DNA from: Sphaerisporangium siamense
Lineage (GTDB): Bacteria > Actinomycetota > Actinomycetes > Streptosporangiales > Streptosporangiaceae
Length of the DNA stretch: 64,000 bases
Direction: 5' to 3'
Assembly: GCF_014205275.1 (NCBI RefSeq)
Contig: NZ_JACHND010000001.1
Location: 310,001 to 374,000, forward strand
Both the position numbers and the translations under genes were made by a program. Below the pieces are notes generated by a model. The model did no database searches. It saw only the letters and a list, made by a program, of their open reading frames with translations, and had not been told where the DNA came from. This document shows, piece after piece, positions 1 to 10,286 of the stretch; positions within the stretch are counted from its first letter, which is position 1, and each line of letters starts with the position of its first letter.

Positions 1-509
1 TCGGGCGTGAGGACGGCGTCGGAGAAGTACTTGGAGCCGGTCCAGCCCCCGAGGGAGATCAGCGCCTTCAGGCCCGGGTGGAGGGCCTTGAGCTTCTTGA
101 GCTGGTTGAGGTTGCCGTTGAGCGCCTGGCCCTCGGCGTCGGCGACGCCGTCCACGCTCTGCTCGGCGGGCACCGGGCGCTGCCAGTCGGCCCAGGGGTC
201 GGACGAGACGCACTTGAGCGAGGCGTCGACGTTGCCGAAGGCGTAGTTGATGTGGGTCAGCTTGGCGGCGGCGCCGCTCGTCTCGACGTCCTTGACGTGG
301 TAGTTACGGCCGTAGACACCCCACTGGATGAAGTACGCGACCCGCTTGTACCGGTCCTCGCGCCCACGGTCGTTGTCGTGATCGGTCGTCGTCTGGGCTT
401 TGGAGGGCGTGGTCACCGTCGGCGCGGCGAGGGCCTGGCCCGGCACGGCGACCGCGGCGAGCCCGGCGGCGAGCGCCGCGGTAAGGAGGTGTTGGAAAGG
501 TCGTCGCAC
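1..509 (-). CDS. GH18 chitinase, N-terminal part (runs off the left edge)
   Basis: Secreted glycoside hydrolase of family 18, expected to cut chitin or related beta-1,4-GlcNAc polymers outside the cell. The reverse strand reads a signal peptide (RR n-region, hydrophobic core, ending near GQALA). It then shows the GH18 entry strand (KRVAYFIQWGVYGRNY), HINYAFGNVD, and the second conserved strand ALISLGGWTGSKYFSD. The catalytic DxxDxDxE motif would lie beyond the window. I chose GTG at 509 because GGAG sits 6 nt upstream; a GTG at 521 is also open. A perfect palindrome lies 34-50 bp upstream and probably regulates it. Confidence 0.9.
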   Translation of the reverse strand, partial: MRRPFQHLLTAALAAGLAAVAVPGQALAAPTVTTPSKAQTTTDHDNDRGREDRYKRVAYFIQWGVYGRNYHVKDVETSGAAAKLTHINYAFGNVDASLKCVSSDPWADWQRPVPAEQSVDGVADAEGQALNGNLNQLKKLKALHPGLKALISLGGWTGSKYFSDAVLTP

Positions 510-542
510 GGCCGTCTCCACTCGCTGCTTGGGGGGTTATTC

Positions 543-559
543 ATAGGAAAGTTTCCTAT
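543..559. promoter_or_regulatory. Palindromic operator candidate upstream of the chitinase
   Basis: ATAGGAAAGTTTCCTAT is a perfect 8+1+8 inverted repeat in the chitinase leader. It is not the DasR-type site known for many Streptomyces chitinase genes. Its position next to the start suggests a repressor site, but which regulator binds is unknown. Confidence 0.5.
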
Positions 560-729
560 AAGTTTCACCGGATCGTAGAGCCCTCCGTGCGCGGCGTCAA
601 TGCCCGATCACGCCCCGGGGGCCGCCCGTTCCCGCGTCTCGCCGGCCGCGATCATGACGGCCGGACGATCTCGGACATATCGACACCGCCGTTTTGTCGT
701 CACCGGATGGCATCCTGGGAGGCGTGACG

Positions 730-3729
730 GTGCACATGGTCAGCCCCCTGTTCGTCGGGCGTGAGCGCGAGCTCGAAACGCTCGGGCGCGCGCTCGCGCG
801 TGCGCGTGAGGGTGCGGCGACCACGGTGTTCGTCGGCGGCGAGGCCGGGGTGGGCAAGACCCGGCTGATCCGCGAGTTCTCCCAGCGCGCGGGCGGCGCC
901 CGGGTGCTGGTCGGCGGTTGTCTGGAACTCGGCACGGACGGCCTGCCGTTCGCGCCGTTCACCGCCGTGCTGCGCCGGCTCGTCCGCGACCTCGGCCACG
1001 CCGGCGTCGCGGCCCTGGTGCCCGGCGGCAGAACCCGCGCGCTCGCCCGCCTGCTGCCCGAGTTCGGCGAGCCCGACGACGACGGGGGTGAGGCGCGGGC
1101 CCGGCTGTTCGAGCAGGTCCTCGGCCTCATGGAGCGCCTCGCCGAGATCGGGCCCACCATCCTGATAATCGAGGACGCCCACTGGGCCGACCGCTCCACG
1201 CGCGACCTTCTGTCGTTCCTCGTCCGCTACCAGCGCCCCACCACCCGCCTGGTCACCCTCGTCACCTACCGCTCCGACGAGCTGCACCGCACCCACCCGC
1301 TGCGCCCGCTGCTGGCCGAGCTGAGCCGCATCGACTGGGTCACGCGGCTGGACGTCCGCCGCCTCAGCAGGCGCGAGGTCGTCCTGCAGGCCGCGAGCAT
1401 CCTCGACAGAGAACCCACCACGCTCGACGTCGACCTCATCTACGCCCGCAGCGAGGGCAACCCCCTGTTCGTCGAAGCGCTGCTGGACGGCGGCGAGGCG
1501 GCCGCCATGCCCGACTCCCTGCGCGACCTTCTGCTCGTCGGCGTCGAACGCCTCCCCGAGGACACCCAGGAGCTGCTGCGCGTCGCCAGCGCCGGCGGCG
1601 ACCGGATCGAACACGCCCTGCTGTCCGCCGTGGCCGGACTCGACGACGCCGCGCTGTCCCAGGCCCTGCGGCCGGCCGTCTCCGGCAACGTGCTCGTCGT
1701 CGACGGCGAGGGGTACGCCTTCCGGCACGCGCTGATCCGCGAGGCCGTCCACGACGACCTGCTGCCCGGCGAGCGCGTGCGCCTGCACACCCGCTTCGCC
1801 GAGACCCTGGAGCGCGACCCCGGCATCCTGCCCGACCCGCGCGGCGCCATCGAGCTGGCCTACCACTGGTACGCCGCGCTCGACTCCCCCTCCGCGCTCC
1901 TCAGCGCCTGGCGCGCCGCCGCCGTCGCCCGCAAGTCCACCGCCTACGACGAGCAGCTCCGCATGCTGACCCGCGTGCTCGAACTGTGGGACCGGGTGCC
2001 CGACGCCGCCGAGAAGATCGGCGCCGACCACGTCGACGTCCTGCGCCAGACCATCACCGTCGCCCACCTCGCCGGCGAGTTCGAACGCGGCATCTCCCTC
2101 GCCAGGGCCGCGCTCACGGAGATCGACACCGAGACCGACCCCGTGCGCGCGGCCCGCCTGCTGCGCCAGCGCGGCCTGGTCCGCTACGACCTCGGCCGCG
2201 AGGGCTACCTCGACGATCTGCGCACCGCCGTCCGCCTCGTGCCCGCCTCCCCGCCGTCCCGGCTGCGCGCCCAGGTCCTGGAGAACCTCGCCCGCGTCAT
2301 CCACGACCCCAACGCCTGGGCCGAGAAGGAGTCCCTCGCCGAGGAGGCCATGGCGATGGCCCGCGAGATCGGCGACCCCGAGACCGAGGCCCACGCGCTC
2401 ACCTCGCTCACCTGGGCGCGGTGCCGCTACTCCGCCATGCACGACCAGGCCGGCGCGTTCAGCCTGGCCCGCGAGATCGCCACCCGCGGCAACCGCTACA
2501 ACGCGCTCATGCGGGTCGCGATCTCCGAGTCCGACGCCTACGAGGGCGCCGGGTGGCACGAGAAGGCGGCGCAGGTCGCCCGCCGGGGCATCGCGGACGC
2601 CGAGGCGTTCGGCCTCGCCCGCACCTCCGGCGCGTTCCTGGCGATCAACCTGGCCGAGCCGCTGATGTCGCTCGGCCGCTGGGACGAGGCCCTGGAGGTC
2701 ATCGACCGCGCGCTGGAGGTCGTGCCTCCCGCCCCCTACCGCGCGAGCCTGCAAGGCTTCGCCACCGACATCGCCCTCGCCCGCGGCGAAACCGGCCGCG
2801 CCGAGTCCCTCTTCCACGCCTCGACGCACGTCCTGACCCGCGGCTACTACCGCGACCAGTCCGTGCTGCCACACCTGCGCCGCGAGATCGAGATACGCCT
2901 CGCCCAGGGCCGCACCGACGACGCCCACGCCCTGGTCCTGCGAGCCGTGCGCGAACACGAATCGGAGTCCACCCCCCGCTACGTCTGGCCGGTCCTCATC
3001 ACGGCCACCGAAGCGGCCGGCCCCCTACTCCCCGAACTCCGCCTGATCGCCGCAAAACTCCCGGTAGAAGGCGACCTCCAAGAGGCCCAACGCCTAACCT
3101 TCGCCGCCCGCTACCTCCAAGCCTCCAACACCCCACCCTCCCCCGCCACCTACACCGGCGACGGCCCGCCCTCCGCCGATGGCCTTCCCTCCCCGGGTGA
3201 GCTTCTGTCAACCACCTGGCTGGAAGGCCGGGTCCCCCCGGCGGCCGTGTCGGCGCTGTGGGACAAGGCCGTGGCCGCGTGGGCGGCGCTGCGCCAGCCG
3301 TACGCCGAGGCCCGGGCGCTGTTCGGCGCCGCGCAGGCCGCCATCACCGCCGGAGATCGCGACCGGGCCGCCGAGCGACTGTCCCGGGCGGCCCGCCTGG
3401 CCGAAGAGCTCCGCGCGGCCCCGCTCTCGGCCGAGATCGACTCCCTCGCCCGCCGGGCCCGTCTCCCCCTCACCGACGAGCCCACCTCGTCACCCTCCTC
3501 CAGCCCGCCCGGCGACACCGGCCTGGGCCTCACGGCCCGCGAACGCGAGGTGCTCCGACTGGTCGCCACCGGCCGCAGCAACCGCGAGATCGCAGCCGAG
3601 TTGTTCATCTCCGCCAAGACCGTCAGCGTCCACGTCAGCAACATCCTCGCCAAACTGGGCGCAACCTCCCGCGGCGAAGCCGCCGCCACAGCCCACCGCC
3701 TCCACCTGTTCGACGACCAACCATCCTGA
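730..3729 (+). CDS. LuxR-family ATPase transcriptional regulator (LAL type)
   Basis: Large cytoplasmic regulator of 999 aa. The N-terminal AAA/NTPase module has Walker [11 protein letters not shown] (about residues 37-46) and Walker [13 protein letters not shown] long helical TPR-like middle follows, and the C-terminus has a LuxR/GerE helix-turn-helix ([20 protein letters not shown], then [16 protein letters not shown]). Length and order match LAL regulators of the MalT type, which switch on transcription after binding ATP and an inducer. GTG at 730 is chosen because GGGAGG lies 7 nt upstream; the frame is also open from a TTG at 694. It is divergent from the chitinase, so it may control it, but this is inference. 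Confidence 0.93.
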   Translation: MHMVSPLFVGRERELETLGRALARAREGAATTVFVGGEAGVGKTRLIREFSQRAGGARVLVGGCLELGTDGLPFAPFTAVLRRLVRDLGHAGVAALVPGGRTRALARLLPEFGEPDDDGGEARARLFEQVLGLMERLAEIGPTILIIEDAHWADRSTRDLLSFLVRYQRPTTRLVTLVTYRSDELHRTHPLRPLLAELSRIDWVTRLDVRRLSRREVVLQAASILDREPTTLDVDLIYARSEGNPLFVEALLDGGEAAAMPDSLRDLLLVGVERLPEDTQELLRVASAGGDRIEHALLSAVAGLDDAALSQALRPAVSGNVLVVDGEGYAFRHALIREAVHDDLLPGERVRLHTRFAETLERDPGILPDPRGAIELAYHWYAALDSPSALLSAWRAAAVARKSTAYDEQLRMLTRVLELWDRVPDAAEKIGADHVDVLRQTITVAHLAGEFERGISLARAALTEIDTETDPVRAARLLRQRGLVRYDLGREGYLDDLRTAVRLVPASPPSRLRAQVLENLARVIHDPNAWAEKESLAEEAMAMAREIGDPETEAHALTSLTWARCRYSAMHDQAGAFSLAREIATRGNRYNALMRVAISESDAYEGAGWHEKAAQVARRGIADAEAFGLARTSGAFLAINLAEPLMSLGRWDEALEVIDRALEVVPPAPYRASLQGFATDIALARGETGRAESLFHASTHVLTRGYYRDQSVLPHLRREIEIRLAQGRTDDAHALVLRAVREHESESTPRYVWPVLITATEAAGPLLPELRLIAAKLPVEGDLQEAQRLTFAARYLQASNTPPSPATYTGDGPPSADGLPSPGELLSTTWLEGRVPPAAVSALWDKAVAAWAALRQPYAEARALFGAAQAAITAGDRDRAAERLSRAARLAEELRAAPLSAEIDSLARRARLPLTDEPTSSPSSSPPGDTGLGLTAREREVLRLVATGRSNREIAAELFISAKTVSVHVSNILAKLGATSRGEAAATAHRLHLFDDQPS

Positions 3730-4580
3730 CCCCGAGGCCTGCGCGGTTGGCGGGCGGTTGATGGGCCGCCGGTCGCTGGCCTGCGCTGTCAGCGCCGTGG
3801 TGTGTTGAGTCACTCCATGACACGCGCATCCAACAGGCGAAATCACGGTGCTCAGCCACAACGGCACAGCAGGACGGGATCAACAGACCTAGACCACCAC
3901 AGCCACCTACTCATCACACCGCTCAACAGCACACGGTCAGCCTGTCGAGCCGCTCGGTGACGCGCGCGTTGGTGGGTGGGATCGCGGCGCTCAGCCACAA
4001 CGGCCCGGCACGGGTGGGATCAACACACCCAAGCCACCACAACCACCCCGTCATCGAATCGTTTGGGGTCTGCCTCGTCACACAAGGTGGGTCGTTGGGC
4101 GCCGAGCTGCTGTGGCTGTTCGATGGGCGGTCGGGCCGGCCGCGGATTTTTGGGTCGGGGACGGGGTTGGTTGGTCGTGACTGGGTGAACCGATCTGCAT
4201 ATAGGCAGTTCTGTGGTTTGACCTTTTCGCGGTCGATGGTCAGGAACAACCTCGTGCGATGGTACTGCCTGGGGTGAAGCTTTTCTCCATGTTGTTTCGC
4301 GGTCAGGGTGCCGGACTTCGAGGCGGAGGTGAGGCGGTTGTTCCGCGTTGTCGCCCCTGCGGTGATGGCCGGAGCCAGGAGTGGCTTGACCAGCCGTAAC
4401 AGCCTTGGGCGATGCCTAGAGATCCGGAATCGAAGGCGGAATGCCTTTTTCTTAATGGACATCCTGTTATTGCTGGTTGTGGAGCCCGCGTCCGGAATGC
4501 CGAGTGGTCGGGAAAACATCGTCCGGCCATCTGGTGAATGCGTCTGTTTCGTGGTCTGGGGACTCGGTTAATCTCCTCGC
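3730..4580. other. Long intergenic region with an imperfect 140-bp direct repeat
   Basis: No convincing gene. Short open frames here lack ribosome sites and codon bias. The first half holds two related copies of about 100 bp (3819-3917 and 3959-4055). The right part (4180-4570) is visibly lower in GC than its surroundings. Confidence 0.6.
3819..4055. repeat. Imperfect direct repeat, two copies about 140 bp apart
   Basis: Copy 1 spans 3819-3917 and copy 2 spans 3959-4055. Exact shared words include GCTCAGCCACAACGG (3850 and 3989) and GGGATCAACA (3876 and 4016), followed in both by a run of CCACCACA-type sequence. Origin unknown; it could be a decayed duplication of a 3' gene region. Confidence 0.6.
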
Positions 4581-5267
4581 ATGAGCGCTCAGGTGAACAG
4601 TGGAACGGGGCCGGGAGTCATTACGCCCGATGGGTCGCCCGTGGAGTTCTACCGGCGGATGCGGGCCGGGGGTGAACCCGGCGTGGTGGCGGCCGTCGTG
4701 CCCGCCGGTGGGGTGATCCTGGACCTCGGCGCGGGCACCGGCCGTCTGGCCCATGCCTTGCTGGAGGCGGGCTACAAGGTCGTCGCGGTGGACGAGTCGG
4801 CCGAGATGCTGGCGCACATCGAGGGCGCCGAGACGATCACGGCCCGTATCGAGGGCCTGCGGCTCGACCGGCTCTTCGACGCCGTCCTGCTGCCGTCCTA
4901 TCTCATCAACGTCCCCGACGACGTGGTGCGCCGCGAGTTCCTGGCCACGTGCCGCCGTCACGTCCGGGAGGACGGCGCGGTGCTGGTCCGGTGGGAGCCG
5001 CCCGAGCAGTACGCCCGGTGGCGGGTGGGCAAGGGCCGCGCGTGGGAGGACGGCGCGGTCATGATGACCGCCTTGGAACGGCCGGGTCCGGAGTTGTTCA
5101 GGGCCACGCTGCGGTATGAGACGGGCGATCTGGTGTGGACGCAGACGTTCACGCAGCGCCGCCTCACGGACGAGGAACTGGAGTTCCAGCTCGCCGAGGC
5201 CGGGCTGATGCTGTCCGGCTTCCTGACCGCCGACCGCGGGTGGATACACGCCGTCCCCCATCCCTGA
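4581..5267 (+). CDS. Class I SAM-dependent methyltransferase
   Basis: Predicted cytoplasmic methyltransferase of 228 aa with the Rossmann motif I ILDLGAGTGRLAHAL at about residues 46-60 and acidic motif II VVAVDESAEML. Substrate cannot be told from the sequence; the fold resembles small-molecule methyltransferases. No clear Shine-Dalgarno precedes the ATG, so the message may be leaderless or weakly translated. It stands alone between the LAL regulator and the phosphodiester glycosidase. Confidence 0.85.
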   Translation: MSAQVNSGTGPGVITPDGSPVEFYRRMRAGGEPGVVAAVVPAGGVILDLGAGTGRLAHALLEAGYKVVAVDESAEMLAHIEGAETITARIEGLRLDRLFDAVLLPSYLINVPDDVVRREFLATCRRHVREDGAVLVRWEPPEQYARWRVGKGRAWEDGAVMMTALERPGPELFRATLRYETGDLVWTQTFTQRRLTDEELEFQLAEAGLMLSGFLTADRGWIHAVPHP

Positions 5268-5374
5268 CGCCGTGCCGTCACCCCTGACCGCGGGCTTGAT
5301 GCACGCCGTCTCCTCCCCGTGACGCTGGATCTTGTCGTCTGAGGTTCACCGGACATGCGTGGAATTGTCCGGAT

Positions 5375-8300
5375 GTGACGGATTTACTGCGCACTGTCGA
5401 TATTGATCGCGGACCTTCGGAGGAATCCCTGTCCAGCATCCGTCCGGACCGGAGACGCGGGGCGGCGCTCGCGGCGCTGCTGCCCGCCCTGGTTCTCGGG
5501 CTCACCGTGCTTCCCGCGCACGCGGCCCCCGCCGACCCGGTGTCCGACCCGGTCGCGGCGACCGCGCTGGAGGCCCGCCGCGCCTCCTCCTATCCCCCCG
5601 TCACGACGCCCCTGCCCGGCACGGCCGAAACCGCCGGCCCGGCGGCACGGACCGCCGCGGCCCCGGGCGGCCCGATCGAGACCTACCGCACCGGCCGCCC
5701 CGTGGCCCCCGGCGTCCGCCTGGACTCGGTCGACACCCTGGACGCCAAGGGCTGGCAGCGGGCCGACGCCCTCACCGTGGACCTGACCAAGGGCGCCACC
5801 GTCGGCTACCTGGACGCCGGCCGGATCGCCAAGGGCGGCAGGATCTCCCAGATGGCCGAGGCCAAGGGCGCCGTGGCGGCCGTCAACGGGGACTTCTTCG
5901 ACATCAACAACTCCACCGCCCCGATCGGCCCGGCGATCTCCGGCGGCGGGCTGCTCAAGTCCGCCTCGGGCCGCACCACCGCCGTGGGCTTCGACGCCTC
6001 GGGCGCGGGCCGTGTGCTGGACATCCTCTTCGAGGGCACCGTGCGCCTGCCCGGCCAGGCCGGCCCCGCGCCGCTGGTCCGCCTCAACAGCCCGGACCTG
6101 CCCCGCGACGGCATCGGCGCCTACACCCCGCTCTGGGGCGCCCACCCGCGCACCCGCGCCGTCCAGGACGCGGGCCAGGTGACCGAGGTGCTGGTCTCCG
6201 GCGGCAAGGTCGTCAGCGTCGCCGCCAGACCCGGCGAGGGCGAGCTGCCCTCCGGCACCACCGCGCTGGTCGGCCGGGAGGCCGGGGCCGCGCTGCTCGC
6301 CCGGCTCGCCCCCGGCGACCCGATCGAGATCGCCTACCGTCCCAGGACCTCGGACGGCTCCACGCTCGCCACCGCGATCGGCGCCAACCACCTGCTCGTC
6401 AAGGACGGTGTGGCCCAGCCGATCGACGACACGACCGTCGCCGCGCGCATGGCCCTCGGCCTCACCGCGGACGGCATGAAGATGTTCCTGGTCACGGTGG
6501 ACGGCACCCGGACCATCCACAGCCGCGGCGCCACGCTGCGAGAGATGGCCGACCGTCTCGTGGCGCTCGGCGCGCGCTCCGGCGTGGAGATCGACGGCGG
6601 CGGCTCGGCCACCATGGTCACCCGCGAGCCCGGCGCCGACCGGCTGCGCGTCGACAACGAGCCCAACGACGGCGAGGAGCGCGTCGTCTCCAACGGCCTC
6701 GCCATCTACCGCCCGGAGGGCAGCGGCAAGGCCCAGGGCGTGTGGGTGAAGCCGGCCGTGGACCCGGCCGCCGCGCCCGGCACCGGCCCGGTCGCCGGGG
6801 GCCGTCCCGACCGCGTCTTCCTCGGCCTGACCCGCACGCTGACCGCCACCCCGTACGACGAGGTGTACGGCCCGGTACGCGACCGGACACCCGTCCGCTG
6901 GTCGGCCACGCACGGCACCGTCACGGGCGGCGTGTTCCGCGCGGCCCTGCCCGGCGCCGCGACCGTCTCGGCGTCCGCGGGCCGGGCCAAGGGGAACGTC
7001 AAGGTGGAGGTGCTCGGCCCGGCCGTCCGCCTGGACACCACCCAGCCGACGCTGAACGCCGACGCCTCCTCCACCGCGTCCTTCGGCGTCGTGGGGTACG
7101 ACCGGTACGGCGACTCGGCGCCGATCGAGCCCGCCGACGTGCGGCTGAAGTACGACGCCACGCTGCTGAAGGTCACCCCGGACAATGGCGGCGGTTTCAC
7201 GGTCGGCGCGGCCCGGGAGTCGGGCGCGGGGCTCATCACGGTCACGGTGGGCGGTCTCACCACGTCCGTCGCGGTCAGCGTGGGCGTGACGAAGACCGTT
7301 CTCTCCACGTTCGACGACGCGGCGCAGTGGACGGCGGGTTCGGCGCGCGGCACGGCCACCGTCACCCCCGTCGCCGAGGGGCGGGACGGTCCGGGCCTGA
7401 GGCTTTCCTACGACTTCACCCGCTCCACCGCGACCCGCACCGCGTACGCCATCCCGCCGCGGCCGCTCGGGGTGGCCACGCGCGCGCAGGCGTTCGGCGT
7501 CTCGGTTCTCGGGCACGGCCAGGGCGAGTGGACGGCGTTCACGGCCGTGGACGCGACCGGCAAGTCCTACTCCATCTACGGCCCGTACATCACGTGGGAG
7601 GGCTGGCGTGAGGTGGAGATCCCGGTGCCGGCGGCGCTGCCCCAGCCGGTCACGGTCAGCAGGTTCTACACGATCGAGCTGAAGGCCGACCGCCAGTACC
7701 AGGCCGAGGTGCTGCTGGACGATCTGTACGTGAAGGCCGCCCCGGCGATCGACCCGCCGCCCGCGCCCCGCGTCCAGGATCCCGTGATCGTCCCCTCGGT
7801 GGACGGCGAGCCGTGGCGCTTCGCGGTCATGTCGGACGCCCAGTTCGTGGGCCGCGCTCCGGACTCCCCGCTGGTCGCCGCCGCCCGCCGCACCCTGCGC
7901 GAGATCAGGGCCGCCCGGCCCGACTTCCTGATCATCGCCGGGGATCTGGTGGACGAGGCGTCCGAGGCCGACTTCCAGCTCGCCAAGCGTGTCCTGGACG
8001 AGGAGGTCGGTGACGCGCTGCCGTACGTCTACGTGCCGGGCAACCACGAGGTGATGGGCGCGGCCATCGACGACTTCAGGAAGTACTTCGGCGACACGAG
8101 CCGGACGTTCGACCACAAGGGCACGCGGTTCGTCACCCTCGACACCTCGCGCGGCACGATCAGGGGCGGCGGGTTCGACCAGCTCGAACGCCTGCGCGCG
8201 GCGCTGGACGGCGCCGCGTCCGACGACCGGGTCACCTCGGTCGTGCTGGTCGAGCACCACCCGCCGCGCGACCCGACCCCGGCCAAAGGCAGTCAGCTCG

Positions 8301-8902
8301 GCGACCGCAAGGAGGCCGCGCTGGTGGAGAACTGGCTGGCCGGCTTCCAGCACGACACCGGCAAGGGCGCGGCGTTCATCGGCGGGCACGTCGGCACGTT
8401 CGACGCCGCGCGCGTGGACGGCGTGCCGTACCTGGTCAACGGAAACGCGGGCAAGACCCCGGCGACCAGGCCCGCGGAGGGCGGCTTCACCGGCTGGACC
8501 CTCCTCGGCGTCGACCCGGTCTCGCGCGCGGAGCAGGCCGCGGCCCGGCTGCTGCCCTTCGCCGGCGGCCCGCGCTGGCTGGCCGCCGAGACCCGCCCGC
8601 ACGTCGACGCCCTGACCCTCGGCGTCCCGCCGACTGTGCCGGTTGGAACCCCGGTGAAGGTGACGGCGACGCTCACCCAGGACGGCCGCGCGGTCCCGGT
8701 CGCCTACCCGGTGAGCGCCCGGTGGACCGCGAGCCCGAACGTCCACGTCGGCGACCCGCGGCGGGCCCGCGGCCACCACGTCGCCGCGTTCGACCCCGCC
8801 ACCGGAACCCTCACGCCCCGCCGGCCTGGCGAGATCACCCTCGCGGTCCGGGTCAACGGCGTGACCCGGCAGGCCCGGATCACCGTCACCGGGCCCGCCT
8901 GA
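5375..8902 (+). CDS. Secreted phosphodiester glycosidase - metallophosphoesterase fusion
   Basis: A 1175-aa exported protein. After a signal peptide (AALLPALVLGLTVLPAHA) comes a NAGPA/phosphodiester glycosidase domain (AVNGDFFDINNSTAPIG, then GVEIDGGGSATMV and NEPNDGEERVVSNGLAIY). Ig-like and carbohydrate-binding-like segments follow. Next is a calcineurin-type phosphoesterase with the metal-ligand motifs MSDAQF, IAGDLVDE, PGNHEVMG, EHHPPRD and GGHVGT; an Ig-like tail ends the protein. It may strip phosphodiester-linked sugars from wall or teichoic polymers and then remove phosphate. The GTG at 5375 has a weak ribosome site. A CTG at 5429 lies 4 nt after GGAGGA and would give the signal peptide directly. 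Confidence 0.88.
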   Translation: MTDLLRTVDIDRGPSEESLSSIRPDRRRGAALAALLPALVLGLTVLPAHAAPADPVSDPVAATALEARRASSYPPVTTPLPGTAETAGPAARTAAAPGGPIETYRTGRPVAPGVRLDSVDTLDAKGWQRADALTVDLTKGATVGYLDAGRIAKGGRISQMAEAKGAVAAVNGDFFDINNSTAPIGPAISGGGLLKSASGRTTAVGFDASGAGRVLDILFEGTVRLPGQAGPAPLVRLNSPDLPRDGIGAYTPLWGAHPRTRAVQDAGQVTEVLVSGGKVVSVAARPGEGELPSGTTALVGREAGAALLARLAPGDPIEIAYRPRTSDGSTLATAIGANHLLVKDGVAQPIDDTTVAARMALGLTADGMKMFLVTVDGTRTIHSRGATLREMADRLVALGARSGVEIDGGGSATMVTREPGADRLRVDNEPNDGEERVVSNGLAIYRPEGSGKAQGVWVKPAVDPAAAPGTGPVAGGRPDRVFLGLTRTLTATPYDEVYGPVRDRTPVRWSATHGTVTGGVFRAALPGAATVSASAGRAKGNVKVEVLGPAVRLDTTQPTLNADASSTASFGVVGYDRYGDSAPIEPADVRLKYDATLLKVTPDNGGGFTVGAARESGAGLITVTVGGLTTSVAVSVGVTKTVLSTFDDAAQWTAGSARGTATVTPVAEGRDGPGLRLSYDFTRSTATRTAYAIPPRPLGVATRAQAFGVSVLGHGQGEWTAFTAVDATGKSYSIYGPYITWEGWREVEIPVPAALPQPVTVSRFYTIELKADRQYQAEVLLDDLYVKAAPAIDPPPAPRVQDPVIVPSVDGEPWRFAVMSDAQFVGRAPDSPLVAAARRTLREIRAARPDFLIIAGDLVDEASEADFQLAKRVLDEEVGDALPYVYVPGNHEVMGAAIDDFRKYFGDTSRTFDHKGTRFVTLDTSRGTIRGGGFDQLERLRAALDGAASDDRVTSVVLVEHHPPRDPTPAKGSQLGDRKEAALVENWLAGFQHDTGKGAAFIGGHVGTFDAARVDGVPYLVNGNAGKTPATRPAEGGFTGWTLLGVDPVSRAEQAAARLLPFAGGPRWLAAETRPHVDALTLGVPPTVPVGTPVKVTATLTQDGRAVPVAYPVSARWTASPNVHVGDPRRARGHHVAAFDPATGTLTPRRPGEITLAVRVNGVTRQARITVTGPA

Positions 8903-8913
8903 ACCTGGTTCCG

Positions 8914-8940
8914 CGCCGGGGGCGAAGGTCGCCCCCGGCG
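8914..8940. terminator. Bidirectional hairpin terminator
   Basis: Perfect 11-bp stem CGCCGGGGGCG (8914-8924) and CGCCCCCGGCG (8930-8940) with a 5-nt loop, placed exactly between the convergent phosphoesterase and ROK genes. Confidence 0.75.
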
Positions 8941-10200
8941 TCAGGCGAGCAGGTCGAGGGACTGGGAGAGCACGAGTCCCGCCGCGCCGAGCATGGTCAT
9001 GTCGTCCTCGACGTCGGCGAAGGTCACCCTGGGCTCGCCGCCGGGGTGGCTCGGAGTGCCTTCCAGCAAATAACGCTGGACCAGGGCGCGCAGCTCCTCG
9101 CCGCCCTCCACGACGTCCCCGTGCAGGATGAACAGGCCCGGCGCGAGGACCTGCTGCAGGTTGATGAGGCCGACCGAGAGGTTGCGCGCGTAGCGGTCCA
9201 GCAGCGCGCGGGCGCCCGGGTGGTCCTCGGCGGCGAGGCGCGCCAGCGGCCCGGCGGTGAGGGTGCGCGCGCCGGGCAGCCCGATCGCGCTCGCCTGGCT
9301 GCGCAGCCACCGGTGCGTCGCGATCGTCTCCCAGCATCCGCGGCGCCCGCAGCGGCACACCGCGCCGTTGAAGTCGACGATGGTGTGCCCGGCCTCGCCG
9401 CCCGCGCCGGCCGCGCCGCGGTGGACGGTCCCGTCGATGACGAAGCCGACGCCGATCGCCTCGGCGCAGTACACGGAGGCGAAGGACGAGATGCGCCGGC
9501 CCGAGCCGAACCAGCGGTCGCCGATGGCCTGGATGCGCGGGTGGAGGTCGATGTGGACGGGCAGGCCGAGACGCTCCGAGAGCTCGGGGCCGATCCGCAG
9601 GCCGGCGAGCCTCGGCGCGAGGTTCACCTCGACGACGCGTCCCTCGTCGGTGTTGACGACGCCGCCGACGGCGACGCCGACGCCGAGCACGGCCGTGCGG
9701 TCGTCGGGGAGCACCTGCTCCACGCAGGACGCCACCCGGTCGATGATGGCGGGGTGGTCCAGCTTGACGGCGGAGAAGCGCGCGGACGCCTGCTGGACGA
9801 TCGCCCCCGTCGGCCGCACCAGCGCGGTGTGCACGGTGCCCGGCCCGAGGAACACCGACGCGATCGGGCGGCCGTGCGGCGAGAACCACAGCGGGCGGGC
9901 GGGCTTGCCGCCCTGCACGCTGCTCGGCTGCGGCGGCCCTTCGATCAGGATGCCGTCGTTGAGCATGGGCTGGACGATCGTGCCGATCGTCGTCTTGGTC
10001 ACTTCCGAGATGCGCGCCAGCTCCGCGCGCGACACGGGACCGACGTCGTAGAGGATCTGCAGGAGCCGGCTGCGGTTGAGCCGTCCGGTGCCGGTCGGAG
10101 AGATGAGCCGCGGCGCCGAGGACGCCCGGGCCGGCGCCCGGTACGCGCCGCCGGACGCCGTCGCGTCGGAATCCCCCGCGAGATCTTCTGCGTGCTTCAT
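8941..10200 (-). CDS. ROK-family transcriptional regulator
   Basis: A 419-aa sugar-responsive repressor of the NagC/XylR type. A winged-helix head (LLQILYDVGPVSRAELARIS) precedes the ROK fold, with GEAGHTIVD and the zinc-binding CRCGRRGCWE. It lies next to and opposite the sugar ABC operon starting at 10981, so it most likely controls that operon. I place the start at ATG 10200. The frame stays open upstream to 10755 and there encodes a truncated IS21 transposase N-terminus, so a 604-aa fusion is possible but less likely. The ribosome site at 10200 is weak. Confidence 0.88.
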   Translation of the reverse strand: MKHAEDLAGDSDATASGGAYRAPARASSAPRLISPTGTGRLNRSRLLQILYDVGPVSRAELARISEVTKTTIGTIVQPMLNDGILIEGPPQPSSVQGGKPARPLWFSPHGRPIASVFLGPGTVHTALVRPTGAIVQQASARFSAVKLDHPAIIDRVASCVEQVLPDDRTAVLGVGVAVGGVVNTDEGRVVEVNLAPRLAGLRIGPELSERLGLPVHIDLHPRIQAIGDRWFGSGRRISSFASVYCAEAIGVGFVIDGTVHRGAAGAGGEAGHTIVDFNGAVCRCGRRGCWETIATHRWLRSQASAIGLPGARTLTAGPLARLAAEDHPGARALLDRYARNLSVGLINLQQVLAPGLFILHGDVVEGGEELRALVQRYLLEGTPSHPGGEPRVTFADVEDDMTMLGAAGLVLSQSLDLLA

Positions 10201-10269
10201 CGCTCGGGGTGGTGGGGGTTGGTCAACACGGATGCTCTCTGCTCTCGCGCCGTCGGCGGCCGTCAAGTT

Positions 10270-10286
10270 CGTCCACTTACTGGACG
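10270..10286. promoter_or_regulatory. Palindromic operator candidate of the ROK regulator
   Basis: CGTCCACTTACTGGACG forms a perfect 6-bp inverted repeat around 5 bp, 70 bp upstream of the ROK start codon. Position suggests autoregulation; the binding protein is not shown. Confidence 0.45.

Noticed and set aside
4308-4571. An 87-codon open frame in the 3.7-4.6 kb gap
   Set aside because: No ribosome site, no codon bias like its neighbours and no recognisable motif.
5384-9889. A 1501-codon open frame on the minus strand
   Set aside because: It is antisense to the well-supported phosphodiester glycosidase gene, Arg/Gly/Ala-rich, and has no domain; such frames arise from GC codon bias.
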